This document shows, piece after piece, positions 23,761 through 36,239 of a stretch of DNA of 64,000 bases (the first letter of the stretch is position 1; every line of letters begins with the position of its first letter). Under the pieces are notes generated by a model. That model ran no database searches. It was not told the origin of the DNA and worked only from the letters and a program-made list of their open reading frames with translations. The translations under genes and the position numbers were made by a program. Source of the stretch: Labyrinthula sp. Ha (lineage: Eukaryota > Sar > Bigyra > Labyrinthulida > Labyrinthulaceae); NCBI GenBank assembly GCA_015227615.1, contig JAALGZ010000035.1, positions 1 through 64,000 of the forward strand, given 5' to 3'.

Positions 23761-25402
23761 ATGAGTGAAGAACACACACAATTTTTTGCAGAGAATCAAC
23801 TTCCTGAGTTATTTTTCCCAATTGTGATTCTAGGTGGAGGGGTAGCTGGTGGATATGCTAGCCAAGCATATACAGACTTTTTAAAAGAAGATCCAATATT
23901 AAACCAGTGGGTTGATAACTATGCAAGTATAGCTAAGGAAAAAAACTCCGGCTTCAGTTCGTTTTGTAGTCTGATCTCGGCAGAAGAGCATCCGCCTTAT
24001 GAAAGAGCAGCTATTACAAAATCACTACTTTGGCCAAGAGAAGTTCAAGATCGAAGTAAAGCACCTAGAACAATAGACGAATGGTTCACACCAGCTTTGC
24101 GAAACTTGATTAAAGGAAATAATCAACCTGTAAATAACGCAGTTTGGTATGAGAATAATGGGATCGAGCTACTTCTTGGGCATAAAGTGGTTGAAGTTGA
24201 TGTTATAGAACAAAAATTATTGGTGCTGAATATAAGAAAAGGAAATAAGTTTTTTGTAAGCTATGAAAGACTTTTATTTTGTACAGGAGCAAAAGCTTTA
24301 TTTAGTTCTATATTTAGAGAAGAAGAAATTTTAACTCATGTTCATACAGTAAGAGATTATGCAGATTTAGTATCCTTACAGGAAAATTTTAATGAACTAC
24401 ATCGAAGTAAAAGTTGGACAGGAGGAAGTTTATTAAGAAGAACAAAAGAACTTCAACTTTTAGTTGTTGGTGGAGGTTATATTGGTTTAGAAAGTGCAAT
24501 GAATTTCAGTCTGTATGAAAATGTTCAAGTTACAGTTGTTACTTTGGGAACCTGTTTATTTCAAAAACAATTTCCAAGAGAAATAAGTAAATGGATATCA
24601 AAATATGTGACAACTCGGTTTAATATCAAAATACTATTTAAAAGAAAAATAAAAAAATTTAAAGGTTGATTTTTTTGTTTTTTAAATTTAGGAAATGATG
24701 GAATTTTAACAAGTGCAGTTTTTGATAATGGAGAAGAAATGAAAGCTGATTTGGCAATAGTTGGTATTGGAAGGGTTCTCAATACAGAATTAGTAAAAAA
24801 TCAGGTTGAATTGTATTCTCCAAATGGTCGAACAAGTATTCATTCAGCTGTTTCTGTAGATACAAATTTACGTTCAAGTGATCCTGCGATTTTTGGAGCG
24901 GGAGATGTAATTTGTATTCCATATAAAAGAGGATATAGATCTTTTGAACATACAGATTTTGCAGAGATTTCAGGAAAAGTTGCTATGAAAAATATTTTGA
25001 TCGATATGTTTAATCAACGCAAGTATATTATTATTATTTTCTTATTTTAGTATTGAGAAAGATTCTATGAAATATGATGTTATTGAGTATAATCGGCCTT
25101 GGTATAATTTAATTTTTCCAGTTCCAAATTCAAAGTTATTACCTGAGTTGATTGTATTTTTTGATGATGAATATACTGGAGTTGAAGAAAGGTTTTATGG
25201 AGATTTTACAGAGTTTGATGAGTCCTCTAGAGGTGTTATTTTTGGTAATAGGTTAAAGCAAACACTTGGTGGAATTTTGTTTAATCCATCAATGGAAGAA
25301 AGAAATGTTTTGCGCACGATGATATGTAGAAAGTCCTTGATTTCTGAGTGGAAGAAAGGCAAAGTGGCAAATTTCTTTAAGGATGATATTATTGATATTT
25401 AG
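23761..25402 (+). CDS. FAD/NAD(P)-dependent oxidoreductase, MDAR/AIF-like, three exons
   Basis: Exons 23761-24664, 24692-25022 and 25051-25402 are separated by introns of only 27 and 28 nt (GTTGAT...TTTAG, GTATAT...TTTAG) and give 528 residues. The FAD-binding Rossmann motif is GGGVAGG (25-31). HPPYERAAITK (77-87) is the conserved block of monodehydroascorbate reductases and AIF proteins near the flavin. The NAD(P)-binding motif is GGGYIGLE (237-244), and FGAGD (369-373) contacts the FAD ribityl chain. The C-terminal domain (about 410-528) is divergent. The likely reaction is NAD(P)H-dependent reduction of a small acceptor (monodehydroascorbate, quinone) or an AIF-type redox role. I see no clear targeting signal or redox-active CxxxxC, so it is not a glutathione-reductase type. 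Confidence 0.85.
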
Positions 25403-28400
25403 AAGAGTGGTATTCCACTATTAATAGTTTTGCAAATATATTTTTGATCTCAATTTTGGCTACAATTTTGTAGTTTTAAGAGTGTCTATATAAAGCTCAC
25501 TTTGTAAATAGACAATAAGATAGTAAGTAATTTTTAGTAGCTTTGTCTCACTCATAATGTTTTGGAATCTGTAGTTGGTTCTATCTAGTAAATAGAAATA
25601 GGAAACTTAAAATTTGGCTCTCGCAAACATTTAGTTTGACCTTTTGCTCCAGTTTGGACAACAAGTTCTTCTGTAATTATAAGTAACCATTATTATTAGT
25701 TGGAAAATTTATTCTTTCATAATAGATAATAAAAGGTGAAATCAATATTTGAATAAACCATAATGTAGTTGATATATATTTTTCACAAAGTTACAGAACT
25801 TACTCAACTTAATAATTTGATTTTCCAGTAGAAAATTTGATTCTTATGAAAATTATATCAGGAATATTTACATAAGAATTACTTTGTCTCAGCTGTTAGG
25901 AGTGTGATTTTTTCGTCATTAACATCTAAAATTATTTCTGATGGAAGATTAGAAAATATTTTGCTAAAGATATCGTTCATGAAGTAAAGACATATTAATC
26001 TAAATTTTTAAATATTTGAGAAGAATGGGCCTTGAATGGAACATCTCAGATTTTTTCATGGATATGTCCATATTATCCATCTAAATCTTCGATAAACTTC
26101 CGAATAATCTTACTTTTTTGAATCTACAATCCTGTCAGATAAGCTATGACCCTATCAGCAGAATATTTTTTAAGCAGTTGATGTAACCATCTGCTCTATC
26201 ATGGTTGATTACTTTTTTGATGAACTGAGTTATTTTATTGTACATCTCAAAATTCAATGTCATGAATCCGGCATTTACTTCAAAGTAAATGTTCAAAACC
26301 AGTGTTAAGGCTCAAATTATGATTATCAGAACTATAGTATCACTCGAGCACTACCAGCCTATATATAAAGACAAGTTTGCTGGACATTTGGTGATAAACA
26401 TTTTAACCTTTCCTGACATTTGACCTACCGTAGCCTTAGATAGAGCGAAAGAGTTGAGCGAGTTTTAAGGTCTATCGCTTTGACTTTCTTACGTTCACAT
26501 TTTGGTAGATTAGTAGAGTCATAGTTAATCTAACTTGTCAAAAATATATACTCGTTTCTTGCTATTATTCTAGTTGGGGGTATTGTCAATGAAAGATATG
26601 TATACATACATAAAGGGGTTTGAATTCTTTATTATTTATAAATAATTCTACTACCATTTTAGGAGAGATCTTTCTTAGCATTTCTTAGTAACTTTAGCTC
26701 TAATGGTCTTGACTTCATTTACTTTTAAATGATTGTATTATTCTTTGTTGAGGCAGAATTTTAAAATTATCTTCCCCAGGTAGTCCATAGTATTCTTGAC
26801 GATATGTGCTAATGTCAATCCTTCAAGCGGTAAAATACGATAACAAAAATAAAAGTGCTAGTATTTTCAGATTTACAAGTCACAAATAAATATATCTTTT
26901 GCGGAATTTATAAATTAACAACTATTATACAATAAAAACCTTCTTATAAAAAACATACGAAATTATTATTTTCACTTTCTTAGCTAGTATTAACTAATAA
27001 TGTTTGCTTAAAACCTAAAAATAAAAAAATGAATAGAGCCTATGAAATCTGAGTTGCAAGCAAAAGACATCAAGGTAACAAACATCTAGTAAAGAAGCTA
27101 TTTTCATGGGAATAATGAGTAAATGAAAAGAATTCAATTCTATATTGTTCTCGGATATATCACTATCAAATTTCATGGATTAATGAAATAAACTTACCAT
27201 TAAAAGCAACTATAAAGAAACACCATAATGGATTATTCTAATGTAGCAGGATATAGGTATTGATGATATAAAGCTCCGGAGCTGGAGTAGCAAATAACCC
27301 ACCTATTTCTCTACAGTATGTGGGCTCATGTTATTCTAAATTTACTGCTTTTCAATCCTGCTAGTTCGGATAGGTCTTAGCAAAAGAAATATCTTGCTTG
27401 TAACAATCTATGCAAAAATAATAGTGTATAAGATTTTGTTATACTCTTTTAATGCCTATTCTAAAAAGATGAAAACATGTGTTTAGTAAGTACAATTATC
27501 ACCTTAGTTATTACGGATGATTAAAAAAAGGCAAATAACTTTGCATCCTTTAGTAAATAAGAAGTAGGGTTATATATTTTTCTTCGTTATATAAAAATAA
27601 TACAACTATTGATGTAATATTTAAAGTATGGGAATATTTCTCAGTCTTCCATGTCGATTAAATGACAAAGAATTTCTAGTCTGCGCTTCGCCAGGTCTGT
27701 TAACCTTAGAGTGTTAAGATTTTAAAATACTTTGAAAGTATTTTCATGAATGGGTTATAAGATATACTAATAACTCACATCATATATTTTCAAATGCATT
27801 TTTTTAGCACCACATTATATTACAAATTATCATTTATCCTGACCTTTTTCGAGATTGAAGGATTCACCTCTGACCAGTTCTCAGTTATTTCAAGTAAAGC
27901 AAAACGATATTCAGGAGCATCACTTGAACTATAGACACTAGGGAAAGGAATATATTCATAATCCAAAAATTTTCCTTTTATTTTATACAAAACACTTTTT
28001 TACTGCTACCTTGATCAGGAAGCCAAGCATTATGTTACAAGAACAAAGCCAATAAGTCAATGTAAAAAAATCTCAAGTGGTCTTTATATTCTTTGGAAAA
28101 AGCAGCTTAGGTGGAATCTACACATTTTAATCGGATTGAGGGGTTTATCATGTTATCTATTTATTGGAATCAGTTCGCCAGACTTGATTCTTGAACATCC
28201 TTAAGGAGTTTAATCTTTGCTGTGTTCTTCCACATATATAAAATGAGAATTACTCTGCCATGTATACTCATTTAAAGACTTCCTACATTAAGGATAAATC
28301 TAGCGAAGATTAAAGGTTAACCTATGGATCTTTTTTTTCTAGTTGTTTTACGACCTTGTATTGGTTCTTGCAAATGCTTGCAGTTTTGTAACTAATATGA

Positions 28401-28996
28401 TCAATGATAAAATCGTCACTAGCTTGAGGGATGCTTCCCTTTAGTCCATAGGATTCCAAGCTCGAGAATTCCGAATGATATGAACTGATTTCTGATGGAT
28501 ATTGAGTTATAATAACATACAGTAGGTAAAGAAAAAGACATTATAGGGAGCTCAATGATAAGGCAACAAAATCTAAGTGTTAAATGAGACAAGCTACGTC
28601 CACAAACCATGATCAATAATAGACGGTCATCAGATATTCCATCGTAGCTCTCTATTTTAAAAAAGTTCTTTGTATTCTATTTGTTTTTGAATATTTTACG
28701 TCCTAGGGAATACGAGTACTTACAAAGATATTTAGTGTTAGATCCACTAAGAGATGTTTTTCTGATATTTCAAAATTTGCACTAAATGAGACAACCTAAA
28801 AAAATGCTGCAATCTGCAACATATTAAATGTCAAGTTTTGGACAAACAATATCTTCAGAAAATCTCGGGCAGCCCCTTTACTACTTTCTCACTTTGCTCA
28901 TTGTTTTTCACATAGCTGCTTTATCTATCTATTGTATTTTCTTCGTAAAAGATATATCAAACTCCTCATTGCCATCTAAAAAGAAACAAAACTAAT
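25403..28996. other. 3.6-kb AT-rich desert
   Basis: No intact gene was found. A decayed coding remnant lies at 25879-26290 (-). Other frames are short and without motifs. The last 200 bp presumably holds the syntaxin promoter; no box was recognised. Confidence 0.55.
25879..26290 (-). pseudogene. decayed coding remnant, family unknown
   Basis: On the minus strand successive frames give protein-like stretches such as FIKKVINHDRADGYI, KIIRKFIEDLDG and IFSNLPSEIILDVNDE. They are interrupted, so this is not a working gene unless further small introns are involved. The amino-acid composition is far from that of random AT-rich DNA. The family was not recognised. Confidence 0.4.
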
Positions 28997-29976
28997 ATGA
29001 CGACAAGAAACCGCACCGCTGAATTCCTTGCAATTCGTGAAGGCTTTGAAGCAAGAAGAAGACCAAGACAAAAATTTAACAGATTAAGGACATTATCTTT
29101 TGAATCTAATGAAGAGTTTTCTCCTTTGAAAAATAAATCTGTTAGTTTTGATACACGTTTAACTGTTACCCCGATTTGGTACGAAAAGTTTGAGGAAACG
29201 AAAAGTATTATTAAAAAGATAAAGGAGAACATGATTAAAATAGGTCAGTTGCATAAAAATAGGTTGTTGGTTCGGTTTGATTCAAAAATTGAAGAATCTC
29301 AAGATGAGGAGATTGATTTCTATACTCAAGCCATTACTGATGGGTTTCGTAAAGCAGAGCAGAGTCTAAAGCACTTTGACACAGAAGGAAGTGGACAAGA
29401 AAAAACTGCAGAGGAGTTAATTAAGCAGAATATAAAGCGGCAAGTTGCCTTTGATTTGCAGAAGTGCTCTATGGAGTTCCGTCAGTCTCAGAAAGAATAC
29501 TTGAAGCAATTAAGTGCTCAAAAAGTTGGAGGAAACGAACTAGATGATTTATTGGGTTTGAATAATGATAACTTTTTTGCAGAGGAAACTCAAAATGATG
29601 TGTTTGGTAATTTTTCACGAAAATTTTATATTTAGGGAACGGCATGTTTTTGGATCAAGAGCAAGAACAGATTCAGGAGAGTATCAGAATGCAAGAAGTA
29701 AGAGAAAGAGACGAAGAAATAAGCAAATTGGCAGAAAATATTACTGAGTTAGCAACTATTTTCAAAGATCTTGCAACACTTGTTATTGATCAAGGAACTA
29801 TCTTGGACAGAATTGATTATAACTTGGAAAATGTGCAGATTAAGACAGAACAAGGGTTGAATGAATTAGTTCAGGCAGATAAATATGCGAAGAATTCAAG
29901 ACCATTTAAGTGCATTATGATTTTGGTTGCTACTATTATTGTAGAATCATTCTTTCTTATTGTAAAACACTCTTAA
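28997..29976 (+). CDS. STX16: syntaxin-16/Tlg2-type Qa-SNARE, two exons
   Basis: Exons 28997-29606 and 29636-29976 are joined over a 29-nt intron (GTAATT...TTTAG) and give 316 residues. The N terminus carries the RTxEFLxIR stretch, and TPIWYEKFEE (about 55-64) starts the Habc bundle, as in Tlg2/syntaxin-16. The SNARE helix in exon 2 (about 225-285) includes ELATIFKDLATLVIDQGTIL and DRIDYNLENV, a near-signature of this subfamily, with the central glutamine Q of DQG. A C-terminal membrane anchor follows (about 292-312). Syntaxin-16 acts at the trans-Golgi/endosome in retrograde vesicle fusion with Vps45. The gene is tail-to-tail with SmD3, with 25 bp between stops. Confidence 0.92.
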
Positions 29977-30001
29977 AAGGAAATTTGGCGTCTGTAGCAC
30001 A

Positions 30002-30373
30002 CTAATTGAGGTAAAATTTTCTGTGTTTCATCCTTGCTTTCAATCTCTCTGTCTTCATTTTCTCGTATTTCTTTTTAGCAGAAGAAACTTTTTGTAGCAC
30101 AGGGGAATTTGACATTATGTCTGGAAGTATTATAAATTTTATTTGGTTGCCACGAATTGAAATTCCTTGTATCTTTCTTTTCTGTCCTTCAGAAGAGGTA
30201 TGCAACACATCTGTTAGATCCATAGACATAGTCTCGGTATTTAAGTTAGATAATGATCCATAATATTTATCACCAGTTTTCATTTCTAATGTTATTTGAC
30301 GGGATAGTGCATCGTTTAGTAACAACAGCGGAATGCTTTCTGTCATCTCTAACTTTTTGTGTAGTAATGTCAT
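30002..30373 (-). CDS. SMD3: small nuclear ribonucleoprotein SmD3
   Basis: A 123-residue Sm-fold protein. The first ATG is at 30373; a second in-frame ATG at 30346 gives 114 residues beginning MTESIPLLLL, which fits the usual SmD3 start better, so either may be used. Sm1 runs from IPLLLLNDAL through GDKYYGSLSNLNTETMSMDL, and Sm2 is IRGNQIKFIILPD, where IRGxxIxFxILPD is the D3 signature. A basic C-terminal tail follows (KKKYEKMKTERLKARMKHRK) without the RG repeats seen in animals. SmD3 joins the heptameric ring on U1, U2, U4 and U5 snRNAs. Its presence fits the many very short introns in the window. Confidence 0.92.
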   Translation of the reverse strand: MTLLHKKLEMTESIPLLLLNDALSRQITLEMKTGDKYYGSLSNLNTETMSMDLTDVLHTSSEGQKRKIQGISIRGNQIKFIILPDIMSNSPVLQKVSSAKKKYEKMKTERLKARMKHRKFYLN

Positions 30374-31627
30374 ATTGAGGTAGCACTTATTCGACACTAG
30401 TTCTTAGAACCTAAGCTTCAACAATCTATTGTGCTCAGTAAACACTTTTAAACTTTCAGATAGAAATAAAATTTAAAAATATTTTTATATGAAACTTTTT
30501 AATATGAAACCTCTATGAAAAAATATTCTCGAGATCATGAAATTATGAGTTGAACACTATAGCAAAATTCTAAGTGTTGAACATCTCGCATATATAGGAT
30601 CTTGTTCAATATATACTTAAGTTATGTTATAAGAACGGTATAGAAAATATTTTTTTGAAGAGTTTTGGATATAGGCTTTATTAACTGTATATTATTTTTT
30701 TGATTTTCAGTATTAGACCTATTATCAGTACATGGTAGTAAAGCCCTGGGGAGCAAAACAAGAACAAGTTCGCTAAACGAATAATTTGAGTCACCTATAT
30801 TTCTTCATAAATTTTTCATGGGTTTAATGGGCAAGCTAATATCAGCTCATAAAATAGATTTTTTTTTGGTGTACAAACAAAATAAAGCACCAATCCCAGT
30901 TATGAGATAGTACGTCAGTCCGAAAGATATTGTCGCGGGCCATATTCAAGTTTAAGCTCATAGCTAAGGAAAAAAAATACAACCAGACAAAAAATTTTTA
31001 AAAAAGCATCACTTACCTTGAATTCTACGAGATAACGTTCAATTTATAGCATTGTTTGACAAAGGATAGAAACTGAAGAATACATTCGCCGTTAATGTGA
31101 AACATTTAGTTCCACCGAAAGTATACACATGAGACTATCGTTCGTGAAAGATGCTGTACATTCTTTCATTACATAATAGCAATTTATAAGGTTAGATAAT
31201 TTTTATGAACCAAAGTTTAAGATGCAATATTTTCTTGTCAAAGTTCTACAGGAGAACCATGTAAAGCTAGTATTACAGGTGGCTGACTCCTTTCAGTGTA
31301 TAAGGTAGGAACCATTCAGAGTTCATCTATCAGAGACCTCAGTATGTTGGAAATGCTGAACCTGTATGAATTTATACTGGGTTGTGACTTCGAATTTAGA
31401 GAAATCTAATATTTAAATTGAAGTTACTCTAATACATCTGGAATTTAACCAGAGTGTAGAAATTAAATAAAATTCCTTTGTGATATTATTTCATTTTAAC
31501 ATTTCAAACATTGGTGTTTAGCAAGACCCTTGTACTTACTCCTATGAGCTGTTCTATCCTTCAATTATTTTCCTGGTATGGAGTGGGTTCTCAAACCATA
31601 CTGTAACAAATCAAGATTTAAACATGA

Positions 31628-31643
31628 AGTGATTTAAATCACT
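31628..31643. repeat. perfect 16-bp palindrome
   Basis: AGTGATTTAAATCACT is self-complementary. The isolated site has no gene context. Confidence 0.35.
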
Positions 31644-33303
31644 AAGGACTTGAATAGATTTCTTTCGAGTAGAGAAGTTTTATCTATAAGCTAGAACAGT
31701 ATTTAGTAAGAATAGAGAGTAAATGAGGATTCTAGAAATCGTTAAGATTTTAGTTTGATAAGTTCAGAAATATGGATGTAGGTAAGCTCTCATAAGAAAT
31801 CTAGTAGAACACTGAAGTTACTCACAACAAATATTACAAAGTCGATGACTATTTGTACAATGGCACAAAACATTAGCAATAAGGATGTAAAATTAACTAC
31901 AAAGTGAAAAATGGTTGCAGTATTCTCTGATTGGAGAGAAGAGATGCTATATAGCTAATACTTCTTAGAATACTACTATTGGACACTACGGGGGTACTAA
32001 ATCTGCTTCATGCAGATAGAACTAGGTTCCAATACAGATTTTATCCCTTTGAAAATTCCAGGATTTTCCAGGTCAATGACTTCACATGTTAATTTCATAT
32101 TTCTCTAGAGGTTAGATAATTGTTCCTATAAACAAGTGCCTGGTCTAGTCTTACTCAATAACTAAAAAAGATTAGTGCTATACAAGCACCATAAATACAA
32201 TTATGTAAAGAGGATTCGGTATTAAGAATTTGCAAACTGGATCTACGACTATTTTCAAGCTTCATTAGTATTTCTGAAATGAAAATTGATTCAGCAATTT
32301 TAGGTGTCCATTAGGCTTAAGTGTAAAGGTTCAATATATTCTGACATTAAAGGTGTTAGCAACGAATACTAATTCAATGAGCAAAACTTTGTAATAGCTT
32401 TGTGTATTACGTTTGTTTTAATCTAAAGCTTAATAGAATTTGAGGTTATCTACTCTTTCTGACATGTCTAAAATATTAACTAAGCATAACAATGCAGGAT
32501 CAAAACCTTAAGAATGAACTAACAAAGCCTTACCAACTCTAGTGAAATACTTAGGAATGCAATTCTTTTTCACTTAAAGTTGAGGTCGATGGCTTCAAAA
32601 ACAGTTAGTTCATCATACTCAGACATAGAGAACCTAAAAGAAAACTTCTTTTAGCCTCATTTCTAACTATAATCAAATTTAATTCAAAAGTAAATATAAA
32701 ATTTCTTTTCTTAGTACTGGAATGAGCTGTCAATCTTGGCGCAAGTACTCACGAAGCAGAAAACTTTCAGATGGTAGAAATGGAAAGTAAATAGCAGTAG
32801 GACTGACTCTATGTAAATATGTCTAATTTAAAAGAAAGGGAAAACTGAGCAAGTTCCTTTCAGCAAGCATGAAGTTTTGAGGAGACCGAACGTGATAATC
32901 AACCTACAAAATTGGTGTAATCACTTCCCGAAGTGTAGGTTCTAGGTGTTATTTTTTACATGTTCTTATATTGATATTGTTTCTTACATGTTTCTGCATG
33001 AAGGAAAATTTTAATATGGCGTATATAGTAAAATAGGAGCTTAGAAGTCATTTTTAACACGGGGCTATTAACACCAATGTACACTCCTGAAACGCTTCTT
33101 AGTCCTTACTTTTACTCTAAACTTCATTACCCACAGTATGATAAGAGAGTCTTTCTTTTGTTTCTTGTATCAAGTTAGCTTATGTTATATAAACTCAACT
33201 CTATTCATATTTAACTGTACCAAAGTTATAAATTATACTTTAATGCAATTCTAGCCTAGAATCAAAATTACCCAAAATACAGCTACTAAATAGAATATAT
33301 CCA

Positions 33304-33321
33304 CCAATCTTCCCAACCAAT
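33304..33321 (+). promoter_or_regulatory. two CCAAT boxes upstream of lipase
   Basis: CCAAT at 33304-33308 and 33317-33321, about 105-122 bp before the lipase ATG at 33426. Confidence 0.4.
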
Positions 33322-33425
33322 ACGAAATCAATGCTGTATTACCACAACCAAATGGTGACGTGGTACAAAAAATCGTAATACAATAAAATATTAACTACTA
33401 TAGTATAAACAAGAACCAAACTAAA

Positions 33426-34781
33426 ATGACCCCAATTGTTCTAGTTACTGGATTTCTAAGTCCATCCCATCCTGGAATGTTACGAGCCTATTGGGTATTA
33501 TCTGACTTCTTCTCTAATGTATAGGGTGAAGCTGCTAGCCTAAGTGAAGAAGGTTCGCCAATCATAATTCCACAGGTTTCTTCTATGGGCAGTGCCCACG
33601 ATCGCTCTTGTGAGATTTTTGCACAGCTCCTAGGTTTAAGAGTTGATTTTGGTGAAAAGCATTCCACTTGTTTCAAACATAATAGGTATGGTAAAGATTA
33701 CAGTAATCAAGCGCAACATTCGCAATGGAGTAAAGAGAGCCCTGTTCATCTAATCGGTCATTCTTTTGGTGGAAATACTGTAAGATACTTTGTATATCTT
33801 GTTTCAATTGACTTTTGGAAAATCGGGACATGCACAAAGTGGATTAAGAGTGTAACAACTTTATCTTCTCCAATCAAAGGAACTCTTTTGACTTACGCAT
33901 TAGGTGCAGAAGATAAAATTGCCCAACGGTGGATAGAGAGTGCTAATGTAAAAGAAGAAGAAAAAGATTCACACGTGAAATATCTTTCACCTGGTTTCTT
34001 TCTTGGGATGTTTGCCCATTTTTCAACAGTTTTTTCTAATTCGTTTACTAAAAAGTTATATGATGCTGGATTAGATCATTTTAATTTGAAAGAAGATGGA
34101 GTTTCAGGTTTTTTGCATGCCTTAAAAGGTGGAGAGAATGGAGGAGGAACACCACCTGTTTGTCGAAGAGATAATGCAGCATTTGATTTGTCAATGGAGC
34201 AAGCGCATGTTCATTACAACTTGTACAAGAAGCATGTTAATCATGTAGAATCAAATTTACGAGAATTTCATTTTATTGCAACAAGAAATAAAAATTATTC
34301 TTTGAAAGATTCAAAAAATATATTCCAAGAGCATCAAAAGTTAAATCCAAGTTCTTCTAGAATGTATTCTTCTGTGATTGTATTAAGAGATATTGCTACA
34401 AGTTGGTTAACTTCAAAGATCAACAAACACGCAGTTGATGAAAATTTTGATAAAGTACCATTTTTTACTTCTCTTGGACTGGAAAAACGACTTTTAAACT
34501 CAGATGGGCTTTGTTCTGGTTTTTCTCAACACTGTCACGATTCTATTCAATTAGATTTAGAAAGTATTGACAGTGTTTCTATTTCGTCTGAACTAGCCGC
34601 TGAGGAACACGAGTGTGATATGGACTTAATGGCTAAATCTAGAAAGATGGTGGATGCTGGAATTCACCGGATCGAGTTAGAAGATAAGAATCATTTTAGT
34701 ATTGTACCTTTTCCTGATAACTTTGTGCAACAAAAGAAGTTTTTTATCAATTTGTTCAATATGTTAAGAACTTTAGACTAG
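33426..34781 (+). CDS. triacylglycerol lipase-like alpha/beta hydrolase, two exons
   Basis: A 23-codon first exon (33426-33494) is joined over a 30-nt intron (GTATTA...TATAG) to 33525-34781, giving 441 residues. The first exon supplies the oxyanion strand IVLVTGFLS and ends in YW; exon 2 opens with G, restoring the YWG motif of this family. Next come a SSMGSAHDRSCEIFAQL block and VDFGEKHS, matching the WDRACELYAQ / VDYGxxHS signature of bacterial and fungal family I lipases. The nucleophile elbow is GHSFGG (Ser103). A probable acid lies in NSDGLCSG (near 350) and the histidine in KNHFS (His413). It should hydrolyse lipid esters. There is no signal peptide, which is unusual for this mostly secreted family. 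It is convergent with the 2OG oxygenase, with 28 bp between stops. Confidence 0.88.
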
Positions 34782-34809
34782 TTTCCGACTCTGGTTTAAC
34801 CTCTGTAAA

Positions 34810-35805
34810 TTATAATTTTGCTTTGACCACTTCTTCATCAATCCCAATTTTAAACGTTCCGTTAAATCTAGCTAGGAGAAACTCTAAAGAATTTACAGGT
34901 GGATATTTCTTTGGATTGCTCCCAGAAAACGTATTTGGAAGCGCTTCGATGGTCGTCTTTTTATTTGGATTACAAAAAAAAGCCATACTGTATCTTTCAG
35001 GAACAATTTTTCCAGGTTCCAAGTGACTAATGACTCTATGTGGAGTTGAAACAAGAATATCATTACTCCATCTCATCAACATATCAGCAACATTTACAAC
35101 TATAGAGTTTTCTATATATGGTACGTCAATCCAAGTATCTGTTCCTCTTGGTTTAACCTGTAAACCACCCACCTGATCTTGAACTAATAAAGTTAGAGAG
35201 CCATAATCCGTATGTTTTCCTGCACGAATAACTATTTCTTTATCTTTATCTTCTATTTTATACTTATCCTGAATTTTCTTGTCCAATGGAGGATAACGTA
35301 ATAGGCGTAAATTCTGGTGATTCTCGTTACAAAGTGGAGTTAAAAACTCTTCATCCAAATTTAGACCGAGAGAAATACACCTTAATAAGTCTAGATGAAC
35401 CTTATCCATTGTGTTATAGTATTCAAGCAATACTGGTTTAAATTTGGGAACTGCCTCAGGCCAGATGTTTGGTTTGTCTGGTTCATTGTCATTTCCAATG
35501 TCAAATGTTTCTTTGAGATCCATAAACTTGGATGAAGGATCTAATTTTTCACCTCCCATTGTTAAATATCCTTTATTTCCTCTTTCTTTTGAATATTCGC
35601 ACTTCATCTTCGTTTCCATGTCAAGGTTGTAGAACTTTTTTGTTTCGTTGAATGCGTCTTGAATAAGGTCACTTCGAAACCCTGGATTTTTTAGAACGAG
35701 AAATCCTATTTCATTGAATGATTTATATACAGCATCTGCAACTTTTTGCTTTTCTTTCTGATCAGGTGAATAGAATCCAGAAAAATCAAGAACTGGGATT
35801 TTCAT
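34810..35805 (-). CDS. 2-oxoglutarate/Fe(II)-dependent oxygenase, isopenicillin N synthase-like family
   Basis: Intronless, 331 residues, typical for the family. The N-terminal DIOX_N region starts IPVLDFSGF. The double-stranded beta-helix holds the iron triad His198-x-Asp200 (GKHTDYGSLTLL) and His256 (STPHRVI), and the 2-oxoglutarate-binding Arg271-x-Ser273 (PERYSMAFF). GGLQV and WIDVPY are standard family blocks. The enzyme should hydroxylate or desaturate a small molecule using 2-oxoglutarate, O2 and ferrous iron in the cytosol. Fungal, plant and protist relatives act in secondary metabolism or hormone turnover, and the substrate cannot be read here. It starts at the ATG at 35805. Confidence 0.9.
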   Translation of the reverse strand: MKIPVLDFSGFYSPDQKEKQKVADAVYKSFNEIGFLVLKNPGFRSDLIQDAFNETKKFYNLDMETKMKCEYSKERGNKGYLTMGGEKLDPSSKFMDLKETFDIGNDNEPDKPNIWPEAVPKFKPVLLEYYNTMDKVHLDLLRCISLGLNLDEEFLTPLCNENHQNLRLLRYPPLDKKIQDKYKIEDKDKEIVIRAGKHTDYGSLTLLVQDQVGGLQVKPRGTDTWIDVPYIENSIVVNVADMLMRWSNDILVSTPHRVISHLEPGKIVPERYSMAFFCNPNKKTTIEALPNTFSGSNPKKYPPVNSLEFLLARFNGTFKIGIDEEVVKAKL

Positions 35806-36239
35806 GTTTTTCTTCTAGTTAATTTGCACGGTGGTTTGAGTTATCTCAATATGGCATTACTGTAGTTAAGTCTTATTGCCGTTTCATAACAGAAAGAAAA
35901 TAACTTGTTATCAAGAGGTTATAATTTTGCAACAGTTTATGGATGTAAATATGTTTGAAGATACAGTGATAAGATGTAACTAGTTTCAATAAAGGAATGT
36001 ATTATTTATCCGAGTTCCGAAGAAGTTGTTCTTGTGGCTAGATGGATAACTAATTCTTAGTTAATTTATTTTGTAACTCAACCTGTGAGTTTATATGGGG
36101 AGGCTAGTAAGAGAGTTTAAAGTGAATGGAGAACCTAAGACCTAGAAATATACAACGAATACTTTATTTTTTTTGTTAGTAGCCTGTTCATCTACAAGTC
36201 CATCTTTAAACTTTCTTTATACCAATCTACAAACTGAAC

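Larger units (their letters stand above)
30374..33425. other. 3-kb AT-rich desert
   Basis: No gene or recognisable coding remnant was found on either strand. It contains a perfect 16-bp palindrome at 31628-31643. The last 130 bp is the likely lipase promoter with two CCAAT boxes. Confidence 0.55.

Noticed and set aside
30374-30397. GTG as start of SmD3, adding 8 residues
   Set aside because: Eukaryotic translation normally uses ATG; in-frame ATGs at 30373 and 30346 fit the family better.
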